DNA of 64,000 bases from Cryobacterium sp. PH31-L1 (GTDB lineage: Bacteria; Actinomycetota; Actinomycetes; Actinomycetales; Microbacteriaceae): positions 1 to 64,000 of the forward strand of contig NZ_JASISM010000002.1 in assembly GCF_030063145.1 (NCBI RefSeq), written 5' to 3'. Both the position numbers and the translations under genes were made by a program. The notes under the pieces were generated by a model. That model made no database searches. It saw only the letters and a list, made by a program, of their open reading frames with translations, and was not told the DNA's origin. Positions 1 to 6,861 of this stretch are shown here, piece after piece; position 1 is the first letter of the stretch; each line of letters begins with the position of its first letter.

Positions 1-42
1 ATATGACTATCGTCGCGCACGGCGATCAAAGACGGGCTGGAC

Positions 43-1050
43 ATGGTGATGATTCCTGATTCTCGCCCTACGTCACACGGCGGACTTGCTCTTAGCTACT
101 GGCCTCACCCAACCCTGACACGTAGGGACTTGCCGGATGGACGGGCACAGGGGTTCCAGCGTGGTTCCGTTTGGCGCCCTGGTCAGAAACAACGCTTTAT
201 AGAGTCACTTCTCCTTGGCTTCCCGGTGCCAGGCATCTTCCTCGTTGAACAGCCCGGCAAAAAGTATCTTGTCCTTGACGGGCAGCAAAGACTCACGACT
301 CTCGTCGCCTTTTATGGCGACAAATTCAAATTGGATTCCGTAGACGATAAATTTGCTGGCCTGACCTATTCGACTTTGCCCGAAGACGTTCAGCGTGCGC
401 TCGACGATACGTTCATTCAGTCGATAATCATTCGCACACCGACTTCAGTAAACGAGTATGAAAGTGTTTACCAAATTTTCGAACGTCTGAATTCGGGTGG
501 CACTCAGCTGCAGCCTCACGAAATTCGTGTTGCCTTGTATGGCGGCGTCGCCGTCGACGCAATCCGCGAGTTGAACAATAATGTCGACTGGCGGAAAATC
601 TTCGGCAAGAGACATGAGCGCCTCAAAGATCAGGAGCTGATTCTCCGAGTGCTGGCTTTCGGCGCCGAGTCTCAGACCTACGCTGCCCCCCTAAAATCCT
701 TCCTCAACACGTTTCTCGCGAATAACCGCGACGGCGAGGCCGTCGACTTGCCAGACCTCTCAAAACGGTTCGTCATCGCATCTGAGATACTCGCACGGTC
801 ACTCGACGCACGCCCCTTCCGTCTCGGTACGCAAGTCAATGCCGCAATCCTGGAGTCGGTCTTTGTCGGCGTGATGGACCGAATCGCTGCGGGCGACAAC
901 TATGTGGCGATTACGGCATCTCATTGGAAGGCGAACTACGAAGCGTTACTTGCGAATCCTCATTATCTCGACGCAGTGAGCAAAGCGACTGCCAACGAAG
1001 AGCCCCTGGCACGCAGACTACAGCTCGCGCGCGAGCAATTCAGCGAATGA
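43..1050 (+). CDS. DUF262 family protein (ParB/Srx-like fold), first gene of a DUF262/HEPN pair
   Basis: 335 aa. The N-terminal half carries the DUF262 hallmarks: FQRGSVW (residues 38-44, in place of the usual YQR-x-x-W), LDGQQRLTTL (78-87) with the DGQQR motif, and FERLNSGGTQL (about 146-156). DUF262 proteins include the restriction subunits GmrS, BrxU and SspE, in which this domain binds or hydrolyses nucleotide and controls nuclease activity. No DUF1524 HNH nuclease domain follows, so this is not a fused GmrSD-type enzyme; the effector is probably the overlapping HEPN gene downstream (ATGA overlap at 1047-1050). Start is ATG 43 or ATG 49; a frame open from the window's left edge ends at TGA 47-49, so an upstream partner gene may overlap it. 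Base composition is lower in GC than the rest of the window, suggesting acquired DNA. The biological role is inferred from the family only. Confidence 0.85.
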   Translation: MVMIPDSRPTSHGGLALSYWPHPTLTRRDLPDGRAQGFQRGSVWRPGQKQRFIESLLLGFPVPGIFLVEQPGKKYLVLDGQQRLTTLVAFYGDKFKLDSVDDKFAGLTYSTLPEDVQRALDDTFIQSIIIRTPTSVNEYESVYQIFERLNSGGTQLQPHEIRVALYGGVAVDAIRELNNNVDWRKIFGKRHERLKDQELILRVLAFGAESQTYAAPLKSFLNTFLANNRDGEAVDLPDLSKRFVIASEILARSLDARPFRLGTQVNAAILESVFVGVMDRIAAGDNYVAITASHWKANYEALLANPHYLDAVSKATANEEPLARRLQLAREQFSE

Positions 1051-1550
1051 CAAGACGCGCGGCTAGATTCGTCGATCGTCGATCAACCATTAGGAAACAG
1101 CTGGCCGAGATTGACTCGATCATCCTCCTCGCCGGTGAAACAGACGAACTCGTTGCACGCGGCTATCTCGAACAGTTTGCCGTTGTCCGCCTGAGCGGCT
1201 TTATCGAGTCAAGCGTTGGGCACATGGTCCACGGATATCTCGAAGAAAATGCGGCGTACCGCGTTCGAAGTTTCGGCAAACGGCAGACCGAACGGCTACC
1301 GAGCATGAGCCCAGAAAACCTTGAACAACTCGTAAGTAGCTTCGATTCTGATTGGGCAGCGACCTTGACCGAATACCTCGCAAGAGACGAAAATCGACAG
1401 ACATTGAGCAACCTCATCGGTGCCCGCCACGCCCTCGCTCACGGGAGCGCGACAAACGTTTCCGGGTCTCTCTTACGGCAGTACCACCGCGTCGCAGAGT
1501 CCATTGTTCAACTTCTCGAGGACATGTTCCTTCCCCTAAAGAAGGCATGA
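1047..1550 (+). CDS. HEPN-domain protein (RiboL-PSP/MAE_28990-like), putative RNase partner of the DUF262 protein
   Basis: 167 aa, all-helical in appearance. The C-terminal part contains RHALAHG (residues 127-133), which fits the HEPN R-x4-6-H active-site motif with a polar residue after Arg. HEPN proteins of this kind are metal-independent RNases, frequent in toxin-antitoxin and phage-defence loci. The start is ATG 1047 because it overlaps the DUF262 stop as ATGA; a longer reading frame from 924 would run antiparallel-free through DUF262 and is unlikely. The pair is probably translationally coupled and works as one module, with DUF262 as sensor or controller and HEPN as effector. Whether it is a defence system, a toxin-antitoxin pair or something else cannot be decided from sequence alone. 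Confidence 0.75.
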   Translation: MTRRAARFVDRRSTIRKQLAEIDSIILLAGETDELVARGYLEQFAVVRLSGFIESSVGHMVHGYLEENAAYRVRSFGKRQTERLPSMSPENLEQLVSSFDSDWAATLTEYLARDENRQTLSNLIGARHALAHGSATNVSGSLLRQYHRVAESIVQLLEDMFLPLKKA

Positions 1551-2049
1551 GGCTCTCGCACCAATCCCGGCAGGTGTCGCGCAACCTGACTGCCGTGTAT
1601 CCCGTCTGTCACACGATAATCACCCTGATTCAACAGAGGCCGAATGTCGGTTCGATGCACTAAAGAGCGTTTACGGATCGCCGCCATTATGCGGTAGCCG
1701 TCAAAAGCGAGGGAAGCGGTCGACGCGATGACGGCGTCCGGGAAGGATAATTCTGGTGCTTTCGTGTCTATCACGGACATTCAGGATTTCACGGAGCCGG
1801 TTTATGCGATCTTTGAAGTGGCGGTTGCATCCTTGGCCGGAACTATTTGAATCAGATCGACCACCGGAATGGCGTGCGCTGACCGTAAGGATGCCGCGCA
1901 CGAAGCGTGCGCAAGCCGCGGCCTTCGATGTCTGTATCCCCACTTCGGGCTGAGTTTTTCACACTACCGTGATCGGACTCAATCGAACTGAGTGCTGCCT
2001 AAACTAAAACAAAACGCATCAATTTAGGATGCGGATGGGGGATATTTAA
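1551..2049. other. gap downstream of the HEPN gene
   Basis: About 500 bases with no gene of convincing length. It holds one small candidate reading frame (listed separately, 1728-1850) and several frames without family resemblance. The last 60 bases are AT-rich (aactaaaacaaaac and following) and contain GGGG at 2037-2040, a plausible ribosome-binding site for the TTG start at 2050. Confidence 0.5.
1728..1850 (+). CDS. small ORF, 40 aa, possible peptide or gene remnant
   Basis: ATG 1728 to TGA 1848-1850, preceded by GAGGGAAG (1709-1716) about 11 bases upstream, a reasonable ribosome-binding site. The predicted peptide begins MTASGKDNSG and ends VASLAGTI. It has no motif I recognise. It could be a small protein of the accessory region or the surviving 5' end of a decayed gene; codon use is not distinctive enough to decide. 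Confidence 0.25.
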   Translation: MTASGKDNSGAFVSITDIQDFTEPVYAIFEVAVASLAGTI

Positions 2050-2886
2050 TTGGACGAGATACGCGCAGGTTGGCACCCGAATCCGGACGGGTCATTGACT
2101 GAACGCCGCTGGGACGGGGCCGTTTGGACTGATGAGACGAGGGAGTATCCGCCGCCGGCAACGGCTCCCAAAAGTAGGGCGACAAAGGCTGCTGCGCCGA
2201 GCACGCGCCCGCTGCCCAAATCGGCGGCCTTCGTTGCAGTCATCAGGAGATTGCCGAAGTGGTCGTGGGCGGCCGTGGCGCTGGCATTGATTGTCGCTAT
2301 CTCCGTGCCTATCGCCATAGTCAACGCTAAGAACCCTGCGGGCGCGTCCGATTCGGCAGAGAGTATTGTCAAAAGATCTGCTGTCCCATTCTCGGCCGCC
2401 CCAGATGCTGCTGTTCCGACCGCCGCTCCTGTACCGGTCGTTTCAACGCCGGCCAGTCCGACCATCGTGCCGATGGGATCGCCAATTGTCGGCGAAAACT
2501 ACTCCCTAGTTATCAACTCTGTTGACATTGTCGACCAGCTGGAAACCACCAGCGGTGGTCCAATCGTGGCTGACCCTGGGACGCAGCTGGTTCTGATTCA
2601 TTCCACGATCTCGATTACGGGCAACGCGCAGGACCTCACGTGCGGAAGCACCCTCTTCAAACTTGCTTTTGATTCGAACGGTTCCAAGATGGCCGACGTG
2701 TTTGAGGGGCCACGAATTCCCGGCAACCCGCAGTGCAATTTCAAGACGTCAGCCGGAGAGACCGTTGCGTGGAACTTCGCGTACAAGATAGCAACTGGTC
2801 GCACACCGGTTTCCATGTCGATTTCCGACACCAACGTGGACGGTGCTTACAATTGGGGTGAGGAAGTTGTCGCAGCTCTTCACTAG
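2050..2886 (+). CDS. DUF2510 - transmembrane - DUF4352-like protein
   Basis: 278 aa. Residues about 6-30 match the DUF2510 pattern (AGWHPNPDG ... RRWDGAVWT), a short Trp-rich motif common at the cytoplasmic N-terminus of actinobacterial membrane proteins. A Lys/Arg-rich stretch is followed by one membrane helix at about 74-93 (WAAVALALIVAISVPIAI) and a Pro/Ala/Val-rich linker. From about residue 140 comes a beta-rich extracytoplasmic domain resembling DUF4352 (GENYSLVINSV; two cysteines flank its centre, in LTCGS and NPQCNF). TTG start with GGGG about 9 bases upstream. It is monocistronic between two non-coding stretches, inside the accessory segment. The molecular function is unknown; a surface or immunoprotective role is only a guess. 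Confidence 0.75.
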   Translation: MDEIRAGWHPNPDGSLTERRWDGAVWTDETREYPPPATAPKSRATKAAAPSTRPLPKSAAFVAVIRRLPKWSWAAVALALIVAISVPIAIVNAKNPAGASDSAESIVKRSAVPFSAAPDAAVPTAAPVPVVSTPASPTIVPMGSPIVGENYSLVINSVDIVDQLETTSGGPIVADPGTQLVLIHSTISITGNAQDLTCGSTLFKLAFDSNGSKMADVFEGPRIPGNPQCNFKTSAGETVAWNFAYKIATGRTPVSMSISDTNVDGAYNWGEEVVAALH

Positions 2887-3353
2887 CTGGCTTCCAAGTT
2901 CAGCGGTCTAGGCGATGAGCGCGTAGGTCCGTAGTCTCCCTTCAGAAAAATGCCAGGCTATTCTTTCGAATGATCGCGGCGTTCACTGCCGCGAACAGCC
3001 TGAGGGCCGGCGGTGTCGCCGTGGTCGAGGTTGGGAACCGTGACTATATTTTGGCAACATTCGAACGAGATTACGTCGGTTTCAAGGTTGTCCAGCTGGC
3101 CGAAAAGCCGCGTAATACTGCGGATCGGAGGCCGGCCCGCCTGAGGGGGACGCAATAGGTTTCAAATCTCACCGTTACGTACCTGTGGTCCGGGGGGCCA
3201 TCGATGGATGTGTTTATTGGCCTTATGGCTCATAATCATTTGCCTCGCGATTGACTTTCGTCGCCGCGAATTCGAGTGATCGATAGCGGCGACGGAACTT
3301 CGACTGTGGTCGTTGGCAGTGGCCGGGATGGATGGCAGAGCGTTCATTTCTGA
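2887..3353. other. gap at the right part of the accessory segment
   Basis: No confident gene. One 62-codon frame with GC-rich third positions lies at 2970-3158 (listed separately). The rest (about 3160-3350) shows no conserved frame on either strand; I looked for an integrase or excisionase here because of the attachment-like features to the right and found none that is intact. Confidence 0.5.
2970..3158 (+). CDS. hypothetical 62-aa ORF, possibly a remnant
   Basis: ATG 2970 to TAG. The peptide contains GGVAVVEVGNRDYILATFER, plausible for real protein, and codon third positions are mostly G or C. There is no clear ribosome-binding site and no family recognised. It may be a fragment of a larger gene lost when the island formed. 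Confidence 0.22.
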   Translation: MIAAFTAANSLRAGGVAVVEVGNRDYILATFERDYVGFKVVQLAEKPRNTADRRPARLRGTQ

Positions 3354-3384
3354 AACCCCGCAGAAACCCCGCATTAACCCCGCA
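3354..3384. repeat. three tandem direct repeats AACCCCGCA, 11-bp period
   Basis: AACCCCGCA occurs at 3354-3362, 3365-3373 and 3376-3384, exactly 11 bases apart (about one helical turn). Clustered direct repeats of this size near a tRNA-derived core are typical arm-type sites for tyrosine integrases or excisionases. No integrase gene is visible in the window, so the role is inferred from position, 110 bases left of the tRNA-like fragment. Confidence 0.45.
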
Positions 3385-3487
3385 GATTGAAACTCGCGTG
3401 GCGGTGAGAGCGTGATCACCTACCCAGTGTTTTATTGGGATCGATGACTGTATGAGGTCTCGGTGACCCGTCTGAGTCTGGTTCACG

Positions 3488-3526
3488 ATAATCGTGGTGT
3501 CGCGGGTTCAATTCCCGCTCCCGCTA
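3488..3526 (+). other. tRNA 3'-half fragment (elongator tRNA-Met-like), probable att site
   Basis: The segment reads from within an anticodon loop (ATAATCGTGG) through a perfect T arm (GCGGG-TTCAATT-CCCGC, 3502-3518), a 3' acceptor strand TCCCGCT (3519-3525) and discriminator A. Upstream there is no matching 5' acceptor strand (AGCGGG-type) or D arm at the required distance, so it is a fragment, not a tRNA gene. As I remember them, actinobacterial elongator tRNA-Met genes have nearly this 3' half. A fragment starting in the anticodon loop is where many integrative elements cross over. It is followed directly by a terminator, as a real tRNA gene would be. Confidence 0.5.
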
Positions 3527-3539
3527 CACGGTATTCACT

Positions 3540-3585
3540 AAATTCGCCCCGGACTTCTGTGGAAGTCCGGGGCGAATTTCTTTAT
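3540..3585 (+). terminator. strong hairpin after the tRNA fragment
   Basis: Perfect 17-bp arms (3540-3556 and 3563-3579, core CGCCCCGGACTT / AAGTCCGGGGCG) around a 6-base loop, followed by CTTTAT. It would end transcription from the tRNA side and insulates the esterase gene. Confidence 0.75.
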
Positions 3586-3646
3586 CTTCCGCCGATCGCC
3601 CCCGTCGACCCTGGGAATAGCCTGAACGCTGGATTCGGCCAAGCGG

Positions 3647-4630
3647 ATGCCGCCAGCGACGCACTCAAGCGGATTCCGGATGTTGGCCGCGCTAGGGTTC
3701 AGGAATGGGGAATCGTCTGTCGTCGCTGGGTGCGGCATCCGTTCGGGCGTCGTGAGCGTGACGTCACTCGACCTGGCTGTCGATTCTGTGGACAAAATAA
3801 TCGAGGGCCCCCACGGCTCGATACCGGTGCGCTGGTACTCGCCGCCCGTCGGCACTGCTTCAATCGAATCTGCAACGATCGTGTGGATTCACGGTGGAGG
3901 ATTTTTCAAGGGCAGCCTCGACCAGCCGGAGTCGCATGAGGTCGCGCGAACGCTGGCCGCAGCGGGATTCAGCGTCGTCACCGTTGCCTATCGACTTGTG
4001 ACGCTCTCGAGTGTGCGTCGGTCTGCGAGAGGGTTTGGGTGGGCCCCGGGCATCCACTATCCAGTGCCGGTCGACGATGTCGTGGCCGCGGTACGGGAGG
4101 TGCAGCGGCATTCACCCAACGGAGTCATTCTGGGCGGTGCCAGCGCCGGTGCCTGTCTGTCGGCTGCTGCAGTGCTCCGGCTGGCGGACGGCGGTGCTGA
4201 TGCTCTCGTCGGAGCATTCTTCGCCTACGGCTTCTTTCATGCGTCGCTACCGAAAAGATCGCGCCAGTTACGCGGCCGTCTCCGCGGTCGGCGTCGCTTC
4301 GGGCACGCGCCGATGCTGCTGAACCTGATGAGTCTCCATTACGCCGGCACGAGAACCGCGCTGGCACAACCACACGCATTTGCCGGCGGCCATCCGCTCC
4401 AGGGTTTTCCGCCGACGCTCATGGTCGATGCCGATCGCGACTCCATGCGTTCCTCCGGCGAACAGTTCGCCCAGGAACTGTCAGAGGCCGGGGTTACCGT
4501 GGACCACCACATGCTGCGCGAGACCTTTCACGCGTTCCTCAACCGTCCGCACGAGCCGACTTACTCCGACGGTATGCGCCTGATCATCGACTGGGCTGTG
4601 CAGGCGGGGTTGAGTCGTCGGGCAGGTTGA
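3647..4630 (+). CDS. alpha/beta-hydrolase, HSL-type esterase/lipase
   Basis: 327 aa from this start. Oxyanion-hole motif HGGG at 82-85, nucleophile elbow GASAG (S166), an acid residue in VDADRD (D261) and a histidine in ETFHAF (H296) complete the hydrolase triad of the hormone-sensitive-lipase family, which cleaves short-chain carboxylic esters in the cytoplasm. The usual YRLAPE segment is replaced by YRLVTLSS followed by an Arg-rich insertion (SVRRSARG). The start is uncertain: internal GTG codons around 3751 also fit the family length. It is a single gene. The natural substrate cannot be told. Confidence 0.85.
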   Translation: MPPATHSSGFRMLAALGFRNGESSVVAGCGIRSGVVSVTSLDLAVDSVDKIIEGPHGSIPVRWYSPPVGTASIESATIVWIHGGGFFKGSLDQPESHEVARTLAAAGFSVVTVAYRLVTLSSVRRSARGFGWAPGIHYPVPVDDVVAAVREVQRHSPNGVILGGASAGACLSAAAVLRLADGGADALVGAFFAYGFFHASLPKRSRQLRGRLRGRRRFGHAPMLLNLMSLHYAGTRTALAQPHAFAGGHPLQGFPPTLMVDADRDSMRSSGEQFAQELSEAGVTVDHHMLRETFHAFLNRPHEPTYSDGMRLIIDWAVQAGLSRRAG

Positions 4631-4962
4631 GTTGGGCGGTGCGCGCCTGGCTGTGATGACCGAAGATCGCCAACTGCACAAAACTCGCTGACCGAATTCT
4701 GCGCGATTGAATTGTTTGTCGATCTGGCAAGGATTGTCAGCGCACGCACAAGCGATGCCGCTCACCGGACTGACTCTTCGCGCGCTCGGCGCTGCGGCGC
4801 CGCTGGCGCGAAATCGCCGGTTCGCCGGCTCCAGGCTCGGGAATTGTTGGTGCCCCCGGAGCTAGTGGAGGCGTACATCGACACGAGCGTGCGAGTCTCT
4901 AGAGATCCACTGTTGGCCGCTGTCGAAGACAATATGCGATGACCGGCGAGCATAATGTCGGC
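4631..4962. other. gap between esterase and DUF2834 gene
   Basis: About 330 bases. A 76-codon frame on the + strand (4712-4942) has no family resemblance and an Arg/Ala-rich start, so I do not call it. No hairpin or conserved RNA motif was recognised. Confidence 0.4.
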
Positions 4963-5319
4963 ATGACCAAACACTGGACCCCGCTCGCTTTCGTCTACCT
5001 GGCACTGAGCATCGCCGGGCTCGCCGGAACTTGGAGCTACAACGTGATCGCGATAATTCAGCTGCGCGACTTTGTCGGCGACTGGGTGAACAGCGGGCCG
5101 GCGGTTTCGTCGCTCACGGTCGACCTGCTCATTGCCGCGGTGGCCGGCAGCATCCTGATCATCGTTGAGGCGCGACGCCTCGGCATGAAGTGGGGTTGGC
5201 TCTACGTCGTTTTCTCTGGTGTCACCGCTTTCGCCTTCACCTTTCCGCTGTTTCTCGCGATGCGCGAGCGCACCCTGACGGCTGCGCGAACGCCAGCGGC
5301 GCGACCACCACTGACCTGA
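4963..5319 (+). CDS. DUF2834 family membrane protein
   Basis: 118 aa with three hydrophobic segments (about 8-30, 47-68 and 77-98) and the short polar loops usual for DUF2834: a Thr-Trp pair near the first helix (GTWSYN) and EARRLGMKWGW between helices two and three. Members are small inner-membrane proteins of unknown function, often near lipid or pigment genes. The start ATG 4963 (MTKHWTPL) fits family length better than the in-frame ATG 4939. No operon partner. Confidence 0.7.
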   Translation: MTKHWTPLAFVYLALSIAGLAGTWSYNVIAIIQLRDFVGDWVNSGPAVSSLTVDLLIAAVAGSILIIVEARRLGMKWGWLYVVFSGVTAFAFTFPLFLAMRERTLTAARTPAARPPLT

Positions 5320-5386
5320 GTCGTTCGAATCCTGACCGAGCCAGACTTGACGGCACGGACGCGACTTGGTCTGACACCACCGAGTG

Positions 5387-5415
5387 TTGACATGACACCA
5401 CAGTGGTGTCATGAT
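5387..5415 (+). promoter_or_regulatory. promoter with palindromic operator, probably giving a leaderless mRNA
   Basis: TTGACA (5387-5392), 17 bases, then CATGAT (5410-5415) make a sigma-A-like promoter. The spacer is filled by an inverted repeat with 11-bp arms, CATGACACCAC (5391-5401) and GTGGTGTCATG (5403-5413), around one base; an extra half-site TGACACCAC lies at 5372-5380. Transcription would start at about 5422, which is the A of the ATG. The operator placement suggests direct autorepression by the ribbon-helix-helix protein that follows. Confidence 0.65.
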
Positions 5416-5421
5416 GGTGAT

Positions 5422-5910
5422 ATGGAACTCGGACAGTACGTCAACGACCTGCAGCGCCAGCTAGCGGATGCCGCCGACAACGGCAGCGCAGACACGCGCG
5501 CTGCGGCCGAGCGGCTCGCTGCCGGGCTCGATGCGGCAACGCGGCTCGTGCTGCTCGACGTGCTGTCGGCCGCGGCCGCCGAGATCACCCGTGACCTCGC
5601 CCCCGGATCGGTCGACCTGCGGCTGCGTGGGCGCGAGATCGAGTTTGTCGTGACCCAGCCGAGTGCCGAGGTAGACGCAGACGAGCGACCCACGGCATCC
5701 GTCGATCTTGACGACACGAGTACCTCGCGCACGACTCTGCGCCTGCCGGACGCCCTCAAAGCGCGGGTGGACGACGCGGCCGCCGCGGACGGCCTGTCGG
5801 TCAACACCTGGCTGGTGCGTGCGGTCGCCGCCGCCGTGCAACCCAGACAACGACGGTCGGCGCAGCGCACCCTGCGTACCGGCGACAACTTCGCGGGCTG
5901 GGCGCGGTAG
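5422..5910 (+). CDS. ribbon-helix-helix (HicB/Arc-like) transcriptional regulator
   Basis: 162 aa. The N-terminal part (about 1-75) is an Ala-rich helical region ending in GSVDLRLRGREIEFVV. The C-terminal part has TTLRLPDALKARVDDAAAAD then SVNTWLVRAVAAAV (about 107-140), the beta strand plus two helices of an Arc/HicB-type DNA-binding domain. The start at ATG 5422 is preferred because the promoter predicts a leaderless message beginning there; an upstream in-frame start would read through the operator. It heads a cassette with a DUF4097 protein and a DrrA/DrrB exporter, which it probably represses. Ligand or signal unknown. It is annotated in many genomes as an antitoxin, but no toxin gene is adjacent. 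Confidence 0.8.
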   Translation: MELGQYVNDLQRQLADAADNGSADTRAAAERLAAGLDAATRLVLLDVLSAAAAEITRDLAPGSVDLRLRGREIEFVVTQPSAEVDADERPTASVDLDDTSTSRTTLRLPDALKARVDDAAAADGLSVNTWLVRAVAAAVQPRQRRSAQRTLRTGDNFAGWAR

Positions 5911-5988
5911 AGCGCCGCGCCTCCAGCATCAGCCGGCCCGCGAACCCGCGGGGCGGATCGAACACGCCTCCAGAAAGGCAGCTTCAGC

Positions 5989-6834
5989 ATGCCCACCTAC
6001 GACACGCCAACCCCGATCGACCTGGCCATCAACCTGCCGGTCGGCGCCATCGAGATCTTCGCGAGCGACCGCGCCGACACCGTCGTGACCGTGTCGGCCA
6101 CCAACCCGGCCAAGGCGGTCGATCGCCGAGGTGCCGAGGAGACTCGGGTCGAATTCACCGGCCAGCGACTCACCATCACGGGACCCAAACCCCGCCTGAG
6201 CTGGATCGGCCCGACCGAGTCTGTTGACGTGACCGTCGAGCTGCCCACCGGGTCGCGGCTCACCGCCGAGGTCTCGGTCGGCGGCGTCCGAACTGTCGGC
6301 CGACTCGGGGCCACCCGCGTCAAAGCCTCGATGGGTTCGGTCGATCTCGACACCACTGGCGACCTGTCGCTGCGCGCCGGCCACGGCAACGCAACGGTGC
6401 GCACAATTCAGGGTGCGGCCGATATCACCGCCGACCACGGTCAGATCCGGGTCGGAACGGTCTCCGGCGACTCCGTACTCAAAGCGTCCCACGGCAGCGT
6501 ACAGATCGACGAGGTCGGCGGTGACCTCGACGCGAAACTGTCCTACGGCGACCTGGAAATCACGCGAGCGCAGGCATCCGTTTCGGCCAAAACCGCGTAC
6601 GGAAGCATCCAGCTCCGCGAGGTTTCACACGGTTCCGTGCAGGTCGAGAGCGGATTCGGCCAGGTCACCATCGGCGTCACGCCGGGCGTGCCGGCCTGGC
6701 TCGACCTGTCCTCAAAAGACGGCCACGTACGCAATGAGCTCGCCGCCGAGAGCGCTCCGGCGGCATCGGAGCAGACCGTTGCGGTGTGGGCCCGCACGCA
6801 GTGGGGAAACATCAACATTCGACGCGCTCACTAA
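5989..6834 (+). CDS. DUF4097 beta-strand-repeat protein
   Basis: 281 aa. Repeated short units of the type GSVDLDTTGDLSL, GNATVRTIQG, GQIRVGTVSGD and GSIQLREVSHG form a right-handed beta-solenoid typical of DUF4097 (putative adhesin) proteins. No signal peptide or membrane segment is visible, so it is probably cytoplasmic. RBS AGAAAGG lies about 11 bases before the ATG. It sits between the regulator and the ABC exporter genes; this order recurs in actinobacteria, so the protein likely assists the exporter or senses envelope state. Exact role unknown. Confidence 0.8.
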   Translation: MPTYDTPTPIDLAINLPVGAIEIFASDRADTVVTVSATNPAKAVDRRGAEETRVEFTGQRLTITGPKPRLSWIGPTESVDVTVELPTGSRLTAEVSVGGVRTVGRLGATRVKASMGSVDLDTTGDLSLRAGHGNATVRTIQGAADITADHGQIRVGTVSGDSVLKASHGSVQIDEVGGDLDAKLSYGDLEITRAQASVSAKTAYGSIQLREVSHGSVQVESGFGQVTIGVTPGVPAWLDLSSKDGHVRNELAAESAPAASEQTVAVWARTQWGNINIRRAH

Positions 6835-6861
6835 CCCGGGCCAACCAGAAGGGAAAAAATC

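Noticed and set aside
2..49. C-terminal end of an upstream gene (frame open from the left edge to TGA 47-49)
   Set aside because: Only 15 codons are visible, so it cannot be supported, though it would overlap the DUF262 start neatly.
924..1046. N-terminal extension of the HEPN frame back to 924
   Set aside because: It lies within the DUF262 gene in another frame, has no family resemblance and would remove the natural ATGA overlap at 1047.
3354..3384. CRISPR-like array
   Set aside because: Three 9-base repeats with 2-base spacing are far too short; no cas genes are present.
3453..3526. A complete tRNA gene
   Set aside because: No 5' acceptor strand or D arm pairs with the 3' half at the right distance; only the 3' half exists.
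3463..3939. Long + strand frame across the tRNA fragment and terminator
   Set aside because: It runs through a perfect terminator hairpin and the tRNA-like segment and matches no family.
5422..5910. Toxin-antitoxin pair based on the HicB-like regulator
   Set aside because: No HicA-like or other toxin gene is adjacent; the neighbours are a DUF4097 protein and an exporter.
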